A stretch of DNA of 64,000 nt, taken from assembly GCA_030374765.1 (NCBI GenBank), contig JARGXX010000093.1, forward strand, positions 62,001 through 126,000. The letters are read 5' to 3'. The stretch's first letter is position 1, and each line of letters starts with the position of its first letter. The notes beneath the pieces were generated by a model. That model was not told the DNA's origin and made no database searches. It was given only the letters and a program-made list of their open reading frames with translations. Made by a program: the position numbers and the translations under genes. This DNA is from Agarophyton chilense (lineage: Eukaryota > Rhodophyta > Florideophyceae > Gracilariales > Gracilariaceae). Shown here piece by piece: positions 31,301-42,500 of this stretch.

Positions 31301-32975
31301 CTCGCCTCAAGATTACTCCTTCGGGGCCTTGGTGCTCTCTGCTCTTTTGTCTAGATGAGAGGGTTCAAGGCGTCTTCAAGCGAGAAGGTCAAGGGGATAG
31401 TAGCCAAAATTCAGAACTATGCAAGTGCAATTTGGGGCAAACTTGATGTTTGGGCTTCAGAAATAGCAATTTCTAGCAATCTAGCCCAATGCAGTAAACG
31501 GTAGATCGCTAGCGCTACAGCAAGCCCTGAGCTCTACTAGCCAGCTAGCCCTCTAGCTAGAGGCTAGCCCCCAACTGCGTGGTTGGTACACTGGACGGTG
31601 CCTTGGCGTTCGAAAGGTGTAGCAATCCTTAATTTAAGTGAAATCATTCGTTAGTTTGCTTTCACCGCCGCCCATCAGCTCCTCCGTTGATCATAAAGAT
31701 GCTGAGTCAGCATCCGCAGTTCTTCCCGGCGGGCGATCAGATTCATTCTCGCCATGTTTCTCGCAGTTATGTCCGCGCTGCAGGGTCACTCTGACGGAGA
31801 TCCTCCGCATTCGGATTCACACCACCTTCTGTGACGACTGCGAACGGCAAGGTTCTTCCGACAAAATCGAAAAGGGCGTTTAAAACTTCGTTTCGTAATT
31901 CATCGCGTGTGTCGGGAACAACACGCATGGAGAACTGCATGTTATGTGAGGTCTATGACAGAAAAGATCGTATGCACCGTACAGCGGTAATAGAGCATTG
32001 GAGTTAACAGTGTTGTGGAAGGTGTCAGCTGCAGGCGTGATGAACGGAAGGGTGGTTGAAATAGTGAAAGTGATTGCATGGCAAAGCTAATGTAGGCATT
32101 TATAATGTATAGAGGAGTGAAATTCATAGGTATTATCCGAGATATGAGTGAGTATTCGACAGCGCCTGCGGGCCAGGATCGCAATGACGTCGCTAGTGAA
32201 GTTCTGATAGCGCTGGGAGCTCTCTCGTACAGCCAATGCGGCTAGAAACGGAAGAGCGTTGATGGTATGCAACCAAGAACACAGCGGGGTTTGGAGCCAC
32301 CAATTGCAGCGCAAATCGACAAAAATACAGACCAAACGGATCTGGCAAGTTGGTAAACGGAGGAATAACACGTTGATCGAGAAGATGGAACGCATGCATA
32401 GTTTCGGGGGGACGCACGGAAGACTGAGATTGACGGTGAAGCAAGCGATCGTCGAGAGCAAGGGCTGACTGCGGTTCAAGCGAGGCGGAGATGTGGTTGA
32501 GTGCGGATTGGGTTTGCTTGATGTGTAAAGGACTGCCGTAGTGCAACTGACGCAGAGCGTCCTTGGCTATACTTCAGACTACATATTGTTAACGTGAGGA
32601 CAAAAAATAAGGAGTTGTAAGAGGATTAGAGGATGGAGGGAGGCGGGGAACTCTCGGAAGTCGGATGACGTGGTTTCTGAAAAACGAAGGTACAGCGCTA
32701 CAGCAGTACTTGGAGTGTGCATTGGGCGCATAAGGGGGGGTCCTAGGGAAAAAGTTTCGTTCGTGCAGAACCATGTAAACACCATAGGCACTTCGTCATT
32801 CATTGGCAATTACGAAAATTTTTGAAAATTAAAAACAAGTTTTACTGAATTATGACTCTACAACTTCAGATCAAATCATGAAGACGACGAAGAGCTTCGT
32901 CACGTTTGGCAGGCCGCTACCGCCGTGCCGTGATTCATTGATCGTCACGTCAGTTCCACAGCGTTTCTATCCGTT
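31301..32975. other. Region of unrecognised, broken frames
   Basis: A minus-strand frame at 32546-32193 (117 codons) and the overlapping 32479-32087 look protein-like, with many Leu, Pro and Ser residues, but match nothing I know. A plus frame at 31638-31883 has a CPRC...CDDC cysteine pattern, too little to call. A CTAG-rich palindrome lies at 31544-31568. Confidence 0.35.
31544..31568. repeat. CTAG-rich palindrome
   Basis: GCTAGCC, CTCTAGCTAGAG and GCTAGC form a nearly perfect palindrome within a 100-bp run of CTAG tetranucleotides. A similar CTAG-rich hairpin is at 57336-57380. Confidence 0.6.
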
Positions 32976-34241
32976 ATGATTGAGCGGAAACGTCGCCGCT
33001 TTCAATATTTGGTGCTGGTGTTCACAATATTTTTGTGGGTGCACAACAAAAGGAAGAGAAATACTCGAAGAAAGAAAAAAGCACCTAATCGTCGTTCTTT
33101 CATTTCTGTCACCCAACGCCTCACCAACTCCGATTTCGCCAAATCTTTTCGGATGTCTTGTACCGCGTTTTATACTCTTGTTGAACTTCTTAAGCCGTTT
33201 ATTTGTCGCTTTTACGACGGTGAAGAACACCACGAAGCGGAAGCCCATTTCAAAGGGCATGACGTCGAGACGGCGACGAAGGTGGCAATCTTTTTCCGCA
33301 CTATGGCCGGAGCCAGCTACTGGGATATGTTCTTTACGTTTGGCCTAGGAAGATCAACTGTGTATACCATTCTTTATAGCGTTTTAATTGCATGTGATTC
33401 AGTACTACATTTTGAGCAGTTTCCGCAAAAAGAAGACCACACTGCTTTTTTCGACCGAGCGATAGATTTCTCGTTGTCAAGAAGGCATTTTAATTCTCTA
33501 CCGGGGTGCATTGGTGCTGTGGATGGAACTATCATATATTTGGAGAAACCTTCGAAAGAACTAAATAATCAACAGTTCTACACTCGAAAAGAAGGGTTTG
33601 GTGTCCCTGTGCAGGCGGTCGTAGACTCCAGATATCGTTTTGTTGCTAGTTCTGCAATCTGCGTTGGGTCTACCGTGGACTCAGTTGCGTTCGCCCATTC
33701 CAATATCTCAAAGTTCTTAGACGAGATCGGACTACCGCCGGGTTTTTGGATTCCTGGAGATGAGGCCTATATCTGAAACGATATGCTAATTAGAGCGGTG
33801 CCTAGCTCTGAAGCTGATGAATTTGATCAGGGGTTCAACATGCTGTTGTCGTCGCACAGGGTGCACGTCGAGCAGGCATTTGGACGATTAAAGAGTCGAT
33901 GGGGAATTCTATGGCGACCGTTGAAGTTTGATTTACAGCAGTCATTAGTAATAATAAATAACGCTATGAAGCTGGAGAACTATTGCATCAACGAAGAATC
34001 ACGCGACGAACACGAATATCATGGTATGAGAAACCTGGTGGTGGCTAAAGACAGTTTAGTTAGGTGGTTAGAGTATAATAGGTCTGGCTTCGATTCTTTC
34101 TTTGCTCTTGATCCTGAGGAAGACGTGGAGAAGGAAGGAAATATGTTAGACGTGATCTTTGATAAGTACTCAAAAACGCGGCAACGACTACGAACTATTG
34201 CATTAAGGCTGCGCATAATAACGATGACATGCTCATTATAG
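32976..34241 (+). pseudogene. PIF/Harbinger transposase (DDE_Tnp_4), nearly whole
   Basis: One collinear frame of about 421 codons is split by a single TGA at 33774-33776. Before it lie a basic N-terminus, a helical region, CIGAVDGTIIYLEKPSKE (first Asp), the GVPVQAVVDSRYRF block, GSTVDS and GDEAY (second Asp, about residue 261). After the stop come FNMLLSSHRVHVEQAFGRL (catalytic Glu), KSRWGILWRPL and NNAMKLENYCINE. This is the full motif order of Harbinger transposases. The TGA stands where the second copy (49.2 kb) has a Cys codon. The partner Myb-like gene and the terminal repeats were not found. Confidence 0.85.
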
Positions 34242-34665
34242 CCAGTGCAAACGTGGTCTTGCCGAAATGAAAAATCTTGCTCTCTTCAAAGTCCAAGCAG
34301 ATGCTTTTACTCGTTAGTAAAGATAGAAATGAGGACTTACCTTCGGCACCGAGAGCATTTGGCCAGGCGGCATTGGCAGGCATTCCTACAATACCATCAG
34401 CGCTATTCACAGAAGCATGTATGTTCATGTCGGATTGGAGATATTTCTAGTACGGATTATAACTCTGCGGCATGTTGAAGTCTTAGTCCATTCTAGCGTA
34501 GTACTGCTGCTACTAGAGATTATTGTAGCACGCGCCATGCTGATCGGCTAGCGACGCTTGTTATTTTTTGTAGTCAGCTGCAGCCGCAGCAGCTGCTGCA
34601 TTAGGGCCCCTACTGTTGGCACCTGGGTGCGGCAACTCTCACTCTGTTAAAAACCGCTACCGGCT
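34242..34665. other. Spacer with a possible gene scrap
   Basis: A minus-strand frame at 34428-34195 contains GMPANAAWPNALGAEGK. Directly after it a GTAAGT reads like a splice donor (near 34345, minus strand). The piece is too small to name. Confidence 0.25.
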
Positions 34666-35446
34666 CTAATTACTAGCAATGGCAGTATCGTTATGGATGT
34701 CGATGGCCTTCGTGATCGCATTGTCGTCATAAGTAATCCTGTTGTTGTGAATGATGGTGCCATTCTTATCATTTTTGCCAATCACTCCTCCATAAAAGCC
34801 ACCCGCAATAACCAAGTCTTCCTTGGTAGTAAGTGTAGAGATCTGCACCAACATGCCGAGGCCGTCAGGTCCTGAAATGGTGGAGCCACTAAGATCAAGC
34901 ACCTTTGGCTTGCGCTTGGCACAGGCATCCCAGTGAACAATGACGCCCTCATTCATGACAAACACGTTATGCTAGCTAGTAGCCCACGCAAGGTTTCGCA
35001 GCTGAAAATGAAAAATGATGCACTGAACCTTTCTGGTATTCCTACAAAAGTCGTAGAATCGTGCATCCTTCCTCGGTTCCTTGACAACCCCATCGTCGCT
35101 TTTCAAAACAAAGCGACCTGGATTTTCGCGCAGGCGCATAGCGCGGTAGTCAACCCTGGTGAGTTGTAGCGTATCCCATAGAATGACCCTGTACATCGAC
35201 ACCTTGGGCGGCATGCTCAGCCGAATCTTCGTCATCCGATGAGGCCAACGCACAGTGGGTTCCGTCGGCGCGATGCAGCGAGGAAAACGGATGTGCGATG
35301 GAAGCGGAATGCAAAGCAGCATGGCAAGTACAGAAGTTTTGGACAGCACGGCGTGACCTTCTCTTAGTGGTGAGCGGTGTTGTGGCGGCGCGACGTGCAG
35401 CAACAAGCGCGCCAACTGGAGACTGCAGCCATTGCATGCAGCGTAG
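34666..35446 (-). pseudogene. WD-repeat (transducin-like) protein fragment
   Basis: Read on the minus strand, the pieces in order are EHAAQGVDVQGHSMG, then YRAMRLREN, then FYDFCRNTR, IIFHFQLRNLAWATS, NVFVMNEGVIVHWD, QISTLTTKEDLVIAGGFYGG and TYDDNAITKAIDIHND. This is the order found in the plant and fungal WD40 proteins whose blocks read FYDF--NTR, HFQLRNL--ATS, AGGFxGE and DENAITNA. The scaffold usually has seven blades; here only the first blade region survives. A TAG lies at 34972-34974 between ATS and HNV, and there is at least one frame change upstream. The sequence ends at the LTR of element B (35447). Confidence 0.7.
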
Positions 35447-36363
35447 TGTGGAGCAAAACCCGGCGACGGGAAGTGCTCTCAAGGTGTTCGAAGCCTTGCT
35501 CCCTGGGGGAGGCAGACTCAGAGACAGAGCCCTCCGTTCCACCCGTAGTGTGGGGTGTAACTCCCACGGGGGATTCCGGCAGTACTGACGGAGGTGAGGG
35601 GTAGAAACCGTTGGATTGGGAATGGGTATGGGTATCCCAAAAAATGGGGGAAAATCCGGCGAAGAGGAAAAACGGGGCGAGGGTCGGGCACTAACAGGCA
35701 CCGGACCCGAGAACCAGAAAAGGGGCGAAACAACAAAAGAAACCCAATACAGGGGCGAGAACCTGTCCTCGAAAGGAAACATAAAAAGCACGCAACAAGT
35801 AAGCAAAACCCCCACGGGGTATCGTGCACGCAGTTCGTCTGAGCGGTCCCAAGGGGGTGGTTGCACGGAACCCAAACGTGGGCACTCTCCGAGTGGAGTC
35901 GTGTCCCTACGCAGGCGTTGCTAACCAGAGCCCGTTCCGGGTTGTAAGGCCGAAACAATGGCGACGAAGAACCTCTAAAGGTATCGAAGACCAATCTTGG
36001 TTGCCATTTTACTCTGAGCTTCGGACTGTCAGATCTCGTCTCCCTAAGTAGGGCCCACTAACTAAACTCTACAGTAGTGCACACCTGCTCAGGGCCATAC
36101 ACGTGTAGATCCCACTGCCAGGGCCCAAAAGTCCAACGTTCTAACAAATATCCGAAAATCGGTGCCAAAAATAAGCCACGTGTATCACGGGGCCAATCCA
36201 ACCATGGGCCATCCGAATTTTCACTTCATAGGCGAACTCTAACCAGGAAACAGTGCCACCTCAGCACACCTTAGAGGAAATCATAGTCATAACCATCGGA
36301 GGGTTCAATCCTCATTCTATGAGTTGCATCTTCAAGTATCCCCAAACTGGGCGTTGCTCTACA
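35447..36363 (-). repeat. 3' LTR of element B
   Basis: This 917-bp LTR begins TGTGGAG and ends CTCTACA on the plus strand, and repeats 46306-47228. The first 509 bases look identical between the two LTRs; the remaining 400 or so are about 7 percent diverged with one short length difference. Confidence 0.95.
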
Positions 36364-36375
36364 TCTCCCCCTCCT
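36364..36375 (-). other. Polypurine tract of element B
   Basis: On the minus strand this reads AGGAGGGGGAGA and abuts the 3' LTR directly. This is the expected primer for plus-strand DNA synthesis. Element A has a very similar tract (AAGGAGGGGGGA). Confidence 0.75.
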
Positions 36376-36402
36376 GACGAGGAAGAACATTCCTAGCCGC
36401 GG

Positions 36403-38205
36403 GTGTCTCGCGTTACGGTCACTATATATACTGCTCTCCCAATGGGGTCCTTCACCACTTCTGAGGATCGCCACAAAACCGGCACGTCAGTACAACTTTC
36501 TTCTACTCCTCCGACTTTTGGCGATAAGAAACTTCTCGCAACAGCAGTCTCAACCAGTCCTCTCAAGGGAATGAACCCATACGTCCTCAACCCCCTCTCG
36601 GGGCCATCGGCCTCCGCGCCGGCGGACAACGAAGCTCCCCAGCAGGGTGGATATTTCTCCGGTTTGGATGCGGCTCCGTCAGGTACCGAACCTTCCGCCT
36701 CGGCGAGCAACCGACATCCTCAAGAGGATTTGGACATTAACGCGGTGGCGTGGAACTCCGCTCATGCGATGCCCTTGGTAGCAAACTCCAGAGGTTGGAT
36801 CTCAAACGAATCCCTTCGAAGGTGAAGTCCCCTTACCGATCCGGTGATATATTCCCGCGCTCCGTGGTTCCATCCGACAGCGGTTCGCGACGATGAGCTC
36901 ATCGACTCCTACGTGGAGGATGGCTTATTGCTGGGTGGCCTACCTGTCGAGGTTGTACGTTCTCCCGATTGGAGGGCGCGGGTAGCCATAGAGCCTCAGT
37001 ATCTATACCGCGGTCGCGGGGAGTCCCTGGACAAGGCGCGCGCAGCGATGGCGGCTCTGGCCTACCAGCGATTGGAGAAGTCACGCTTTGACAATCTGGT
37101 TCCCCCGGAGTACGGGTTCGATGTCGCCTATTACCGCACGTACGGTGAGGTCTCCTACGGGGATAACCTGGCAGCCTTTCCCGAAGCCGAGTTCCGCGGA
37201 CCGGGTTTTCCTCTTCGGGAAGATATGCTCCAATGAAGTCGTCCCATCCTTCGGGCTGAATTCAGGTACCTTCAACGGCAGTTTACCCAGTATGGGTTCG
37301 ATCGACGCGTGCGCTTCGAGCGCCGCTCGCGCTCCCGTTTCGGGTTCCTTGTCCCGTATCCTCACGTTGAACTGGAGCGTATCCGTAACACGGCGAAGGT
37401 TGGGCGATTCGTGCCCCTTCCAGCTTGGTGGAGTAAGGTCGAGGTCCCCCGAGGGTGCTTTGCTGAACTGCCTCCATGCATCTACTATATCGGGTCTCGT
37501 TTGATGCAAGACCCGAACTCCGGATACTGGGCCCTCGTTGCAGCCGAGTGGGCAGCCCGCGTAGCGGCGCACCTCCTCTGGGATGCTCATGACCATTTTC
37601 GTATCTGGTATATTCCTCCGATGCTACGGACCATCATGCGTCAGATCGACCTTGTCCCAGCGTTGGGTTCGGCCAGCAGCGTGCAGGACCTGTACCTAAT
37701 CTTGGACGTGATCGACAACACCCAATGGGATCGAGTTCCAGTGGAAAATCAGCCCGCAGGGGAAGGATCCGCGCGAGACAAGTCTCCTGGCCGGTACGAT
37801 CCGGGCTCCGGTAACTGGGTCTATTAAAATCCCTTCGAAGGGGTTCGCATTAGCGCGGCGCAAGCACGGGCGCTGATTGACTCGCCTCGACCGATGCCGG
37901 TGGGACACCCGACGGGGTTCATTTATACCGACGATTACGAGTACGAGCCTCCAGTAGACCTGGACGATCCAGGGTTGGATAACGACATGCCAGTTCCTAG
38001 TGGAGTACTCCCTGTGGAGCCATCTGCACCCTTCCAACCAGTGGGAACGACCTCAGCTGCGGCGGCGAATGCATCCGGTGGCGGTCCATCTGCTCCTTTC
38101 GGGTGGGGTGTGAACACCCTTGCGCAGGCGCCGGTTGCCACTCCGCAAGCGGATAGTATTCGACAAGGCCTCGTGAACGCGGGAATTCCGATTCCCCGGG
38201 TATGA
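36403..38205 (+). mobile_element. Extra open region of element B, antisense to gag-pol
   Basis: Between the chromodomain and the 3' LTR, and on the strand opposite to gag-pol, a 1.8-kb region is mostly open in successive segments. The conceptual peptides are unlike low-complexity noise: PWFHPTAVRDDELIDSYVED, then YGFDVAYYRTYGEVSYGDN, then many Trp/Tyr residues (PAWWSKVEV, DHFRIWYIPPMLRT) and a Pro/Ala-rich tail. I know no family for it. Plant Ty3/gypsy elements are known to carry additional antisense frames in just this place, so an accessory gene of the element is plausible. It is a fossil and no longer open throughout. Confidence 0.45.
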
Positions 38206-38361
38206 CGGATGTGAGCCAGATATTGGCTTTCGCCTCGGCGTACCATCAGGGTCAGAATCCCAACGGTGGGGCGGGTCCTTCCTCAGGCTTTCCGTAGTTC
38301 CGCCTTGGGGCAATTGTGGAGTCCATAGCTTGGCGACAATAGTAAACTTCTGATATTTGCA

Positions 38362-38500
38362 TAACTTCTTTTCTTCCTCCTTCCTAGGATCTTAACTTCT
38401 ACTTCTTTTCTTCTTCCTTCTTAGGATCTTTTTCATCTTCGTCTTCATCTTCTTCCCTTCCTAGGGTCCAATCTTCTTCTTAATCTTCTTCTCCACTTCG
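38362..38500 (+). repeat. CTT-rich low-complexity tract
   Basis: About 140 bases of imperfect CTTCTT/TCTTCC sequence lie with three CCTAGG(A/G)TC interruptions at similar spacing, so a longer unit was probably duplicated. The tract lies between the antisense region and the chromodomain of element B. Confidence 0.7.
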
Positions 38501-38698
38501 TGGGTTTTCTTTTCCTTTTTTTCATCATAAACTGTCCCGATAACCGGTGCTGTGTTCCCCGGTTAGCGGCGCTAGGCCGAGGGCCAGTAGACATACCCTC
38601 TCAATACGTGTTCTTCGGGATACTCTCCTCAATTCCTCTTCAGAGGTCCAACATCTTCCTCACTTCGAGGTCGCATCCACACAAGTTCCCGTGGTGGC

Positions 38699-38989
38699 TT
38701 ACCCGACTTGGGCACGATCCAGACTTGGAGGCAAGGTTACCCGAGCGCGTCGGTGATAGGATAAAACCTTAGACCTCGGAAGGTGCTCAATGGGTTCCAC
38801 TGTATCCTCATCAGGCGAGAATCCGTACCATCGGACTTGGTAGCGGACTTCTCCCTCGGGGGTGTAGATGTGACGCACGATGCGATCGATAACGAATTCC
38901 TGCGGGTACACTTTTCCCTGTTCGGGCTTCTCTTCCATCTTGGAACGCTCTAGTTCCCTTGAGGGTGTCAACGTAGAGTTTAGACCCAC
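38699..38989 (-). mobile_element. Chromodomain of element B
   Basis: The frame contains EFVIDRIVRHIY, EVRYQVRWYGFSPDEDTVEP and IEHLPRSKVL, the fold order of a chromodomain. In chromoviruses this domain at the integrase end binds histone marks and steers integration. Confidence 0.85.
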
Positions 38990-39523
38990 CCCGGTGGGTT
39001 CTTCTCCGTGTTGCGAGCGGGTCTCAGCACTTCGTCCAAACGGCGCCGAGTTGCCTGTGGGCTACGTTGTAACTTCCGCCTACGGAGTCAAAACGGCCCA
39101 GTTTTAGGTTCTTCTTAAAGGTGAGATCTTCCTGATAACAACGGTGTTCTTAGATCCCGTGACGGTTGAGAAACCGCAACGCAGTAGCGTCTCCAATCTC
39201 AGGGGGGTACCACTTCAACGTCAACCCGAGCTACGGGGACGAAGGTTGCTCCGGTGCAACGCGCCGTGCGACGGAGGCGGTTTGCGCGACGGTTGGTCGT
39301 CAGAGCCTTCTGATTGGCTCGGTGCCATTCGACGTGTGCCACACAAATGCACGGGCGCCCTGTGTGGGGTGACCGTTCCTTGTGCGGGAAAATCTGCCTA
39401 TGCGGATGTGAGGTGGCGCTTTCGACACGCGCTAGCACTCTCCTGAGCAGTCCCTGACGGGTCTCACTCATTTCTTTCCCATTCCTGAGGGTTCCAGTGT
39501 CTTCATAGGAGTTCCTATTCCCA
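38990..39523 (-). mobile_element. Linker of element B between integrase end and chromodomain
   Basis: This holds no separate gene that I can see. The open frames here on both strands look incidental. It lies downstream of the long Pro/Ser/Glu-rich integrase tail. Confidence 0.4.
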
Positions 39524-42500
39524 TTACATAACGGAGAGCCAAATTTGGTCAACCTCGTCGTCGAGATCTTCCCCGTGCGGGTCCGCTGACACAGCTCGTT
39601 CCCGAGAAAGCGGGGTTTGAGTGTGCGACACCTCAGTGTCTCGTCCGCGGCGGCGGGTGATCGTAGGCTCTGTAGGCGTTCCGGGTGCGGAGTTCTCCAC
39701 ACAACTCTCCCTAGGCGGGTTTTCGTCATCTTTTCTGACGTCGTGCTCGGCTGGGTTGGCGGTGATGTCGCTACCCATATGATGGGGTTGGGACTTCTCT
39801 GTCGCCGGCTCGGTCGGGCTCGCCGTCTCACTGTGAGAACTAGATTCCCTGTTAGGGCGACTGGCTGACGCCGAAACATCGTCCTGCGAAGGAACTAAGT
39901 CCTCCTCCCCCTCCTTAGGCGGAGAGCCAGGAGGCTTGATTACCTCCGGTGGGGGAGTAACTCTGTAAGTGTTTGTTGACTGGGCCCTTGAGGGAGCGGG
40001 CCCAGGTTCGGGAGTATCCGAAGTTTTCGGTAGGTCAGGTAAACCACGTTCCGGGTGCGGAAGTATAACGGGGCGGGTGTTCGAATCTCCGCCTGACGGG
40101 TTAACTTCCGTTGAATCATCCCCTGTGGAGGGCGTTGTTGCCGACACCACTTCCACATTTGGGTTGGGCGCTCGTGTGATGCGGTCCCTGGAGATCCGTT
40201 CGTGGCGGTTAGCGATATCCAATACCACCGTGTCCGGGTCTACAGAAACCACACGATAGGGTCCGTCCACAATTGGCGAAAACTTGTGCCTACGTTCCTT
40301 TTCAGGATTGTAGTATTTCTTTCGAAGGAAGACGAAGTCGTCGGGCTCCACCTGATGTAGAGGTTTGCGAACCCGATTGTCAAAGTCCTTCTTGTAGGCG
40401 CGTTGAGCTTTGTCCATTGCTTTCCGGGCTATCGGCACCATCTTCGTGAGCCACTCCTTCCAGGCTTCTCGGTACAATCCCGGTGACGGGTACTTCGACA
40501 GCGTCGGTTGAGCCTCGATGGCGACCGGCGGCGGTGTCCTCGACAGTACCAGTTCGAATGGGGATAACGATGTAACCCGATGTACTGGGTGTTGTATGCA
40601 TACGTGATAGCGTCTGTGTACAAGTCCCAATTTTTGGGGTGATCCGCAACATCCGATCTCATAGCGTTGAGTATCGTGCGGTTAAACCTCTCCACCTGGC
40701 CATTCCCCTGAGGGTGATACGTAGTAACAAATAAATTCCTTACATCAAGGATTCGACATACATCCTGAAAGAACTTTGATGCGAATTGCCCTCCGTTGTC
40801 GGATAACAACTGCACCGGCGGTCCATATACGAACACTCAATGGGTCACAAACGCTTGCGCGACGGTAGCGGCGGTGATTTGCTTCAGCGGCACAGTTCTC
40901 GTTAGCTTAGAGAATCTGTCAGAAATGACAAGCAGATACAGATGACCTCGGGGCGTCCTGATAAAATCCCCTAGGATGTCTATGGCCACTAATTCGAGTG
41001 GAGCCCGTGCCGGGAACAGCGTCAACTTCTTAGAGTGCTTCCGAAGTTTGACGTCATTCTTGGCGCAATTGGTGCAGGTCCGTCTGACGGCGTAACAATC
41101 GAATGCCATTGCCGGCCAGTAAAAGTCCCTTCTCAACGTGAGGTACAGTTTTCTTCCCCCGGGGTGGGCGCCAACCTTCACATAGTGAGTGAGGTGTAAT
41201 ACCTTCTGTTGTAGGGTGTGCGGCACCACTATCTTCGGGCGAGGTCCAACGGTCCTGATTGGGTAACCCTGATCGTCGTCCTCGAAAGGTAACTGAAATC
41301 CTCCGTTGAGGCGAGCCCGAATCCGTGTACAGAATGGGTCGATCTGTTGCTCGCGTATCATCTCCTCTGGAGAGATAGGTATAAAAGAGCCGGTCGGCGA
41401 ATCCAGACTCTCGTTGACGAGTATATCGTCACAAACATCATCCGTCAGCGGTTGAGCTCCTCCCTCGAGGTCCGATTCCATAAAGCATGGGATGTCATCG
41501 TCCTCGTAGGGTTCCGTTTCCGCTGTGGTTCCCAAGCGGGATAGTGCATCAGCCTGAGTGTTCAGCTTCCCTTTCTTGTACAGGATCTCAAAGTCGAATT
41601 CCGACAGTCGGAGACGCCAGCGCATAAAGCGGCCCGAGGGTTCGGAGATCTCCAGGAGCCAACGCAAGCATGCGTGGTCCGTATGGACTTTGAAACGAGT
41701 ACCCATCAGATAGGGGCGAAGTGTATCTAAGGCCCACACAACGGCTAAACATTCTTTCTCGGAGACCGAGTAGTTCCTTTCATGGACATTCAGGGAGCGT
41801 GACCAGTACCCAATAGGGTGACGTTCACCATCCTCAGAGGATTGGAACAGTGCACACCCTACTTGGTTTGCACTAGCATCGGTGTCCACTTCGTAAGGGA
41901 GCCCAGGATTGGGTAGAGCCAAGATTGGCGGTGATGTTACGGCATTCACCAGTGCCGTGAAGGCAGACGCTTCCGCGTCGCCAAAAGGTTCCAGTTCAAC
42001 TGGTTGTCCCTTCGTCAAAAGCCTGTTGAGGGGGGTGGCAATGTCCGCAAAGTTCGGGACGAATCGGCGATACACGTTACACAGACCTAAGAAGGATCGC
42101 AACTCCGTTTGAGTTTTCGGGTGTTTTGCTTCCTTCAAGGATTTCACTCGTACTTCATCGATTGAAAGCTGTCCGGGACGGATGATATGACCCAGATACT
42201 TAACCGAATCGGTGAAAAACTCGCACTTCTTGAGTTTCAAGGTGATTCCCGCGTCGCGGAGTATCTTCATTACGTCCCTGACGTGTTCGAGGTGGTCATC
42301 CAGGTTGTTGGAGAAGACAATAATGTCGTCTAAATACACTAGACACGTCCTCCACTTGAAGGGAGCCAACAGAATGTCTATCGCCCGTTGAAACGTTGCG
42401 GGGGCATTTGTCAACCCAAAAGGCATCCTCCGGAAGCGGAAAAGTCCTTGACGACACACGAAAGCCGTTTTGTCTCGATCTTCCTCCCTAATAGGGACTT

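Noticed and set aside
27520-34974. TAG read as an amino acid, since three host-gene copies each have one TAG at a conserved position
   Set aside because: TAG ends other long frames here (60121-60123, and 3896-3898 on the minus strand), and the copies carry other lesions or truncations. Point mutation in dead copies is simpler.
38362-38500. CRISPR-like array, because of three similarly spaced CCTAGGATC repeats
   Set aside because: The spacers are themselves CTT low-complexity sequence; this is a microsatellite in a eukaryotic retroelement.
39199-39879. A 226-codon minus frame in element B
   Set aside because: It overlaps the integrase tail in another frame, is basic and featureless, and is best seen as a by-product.
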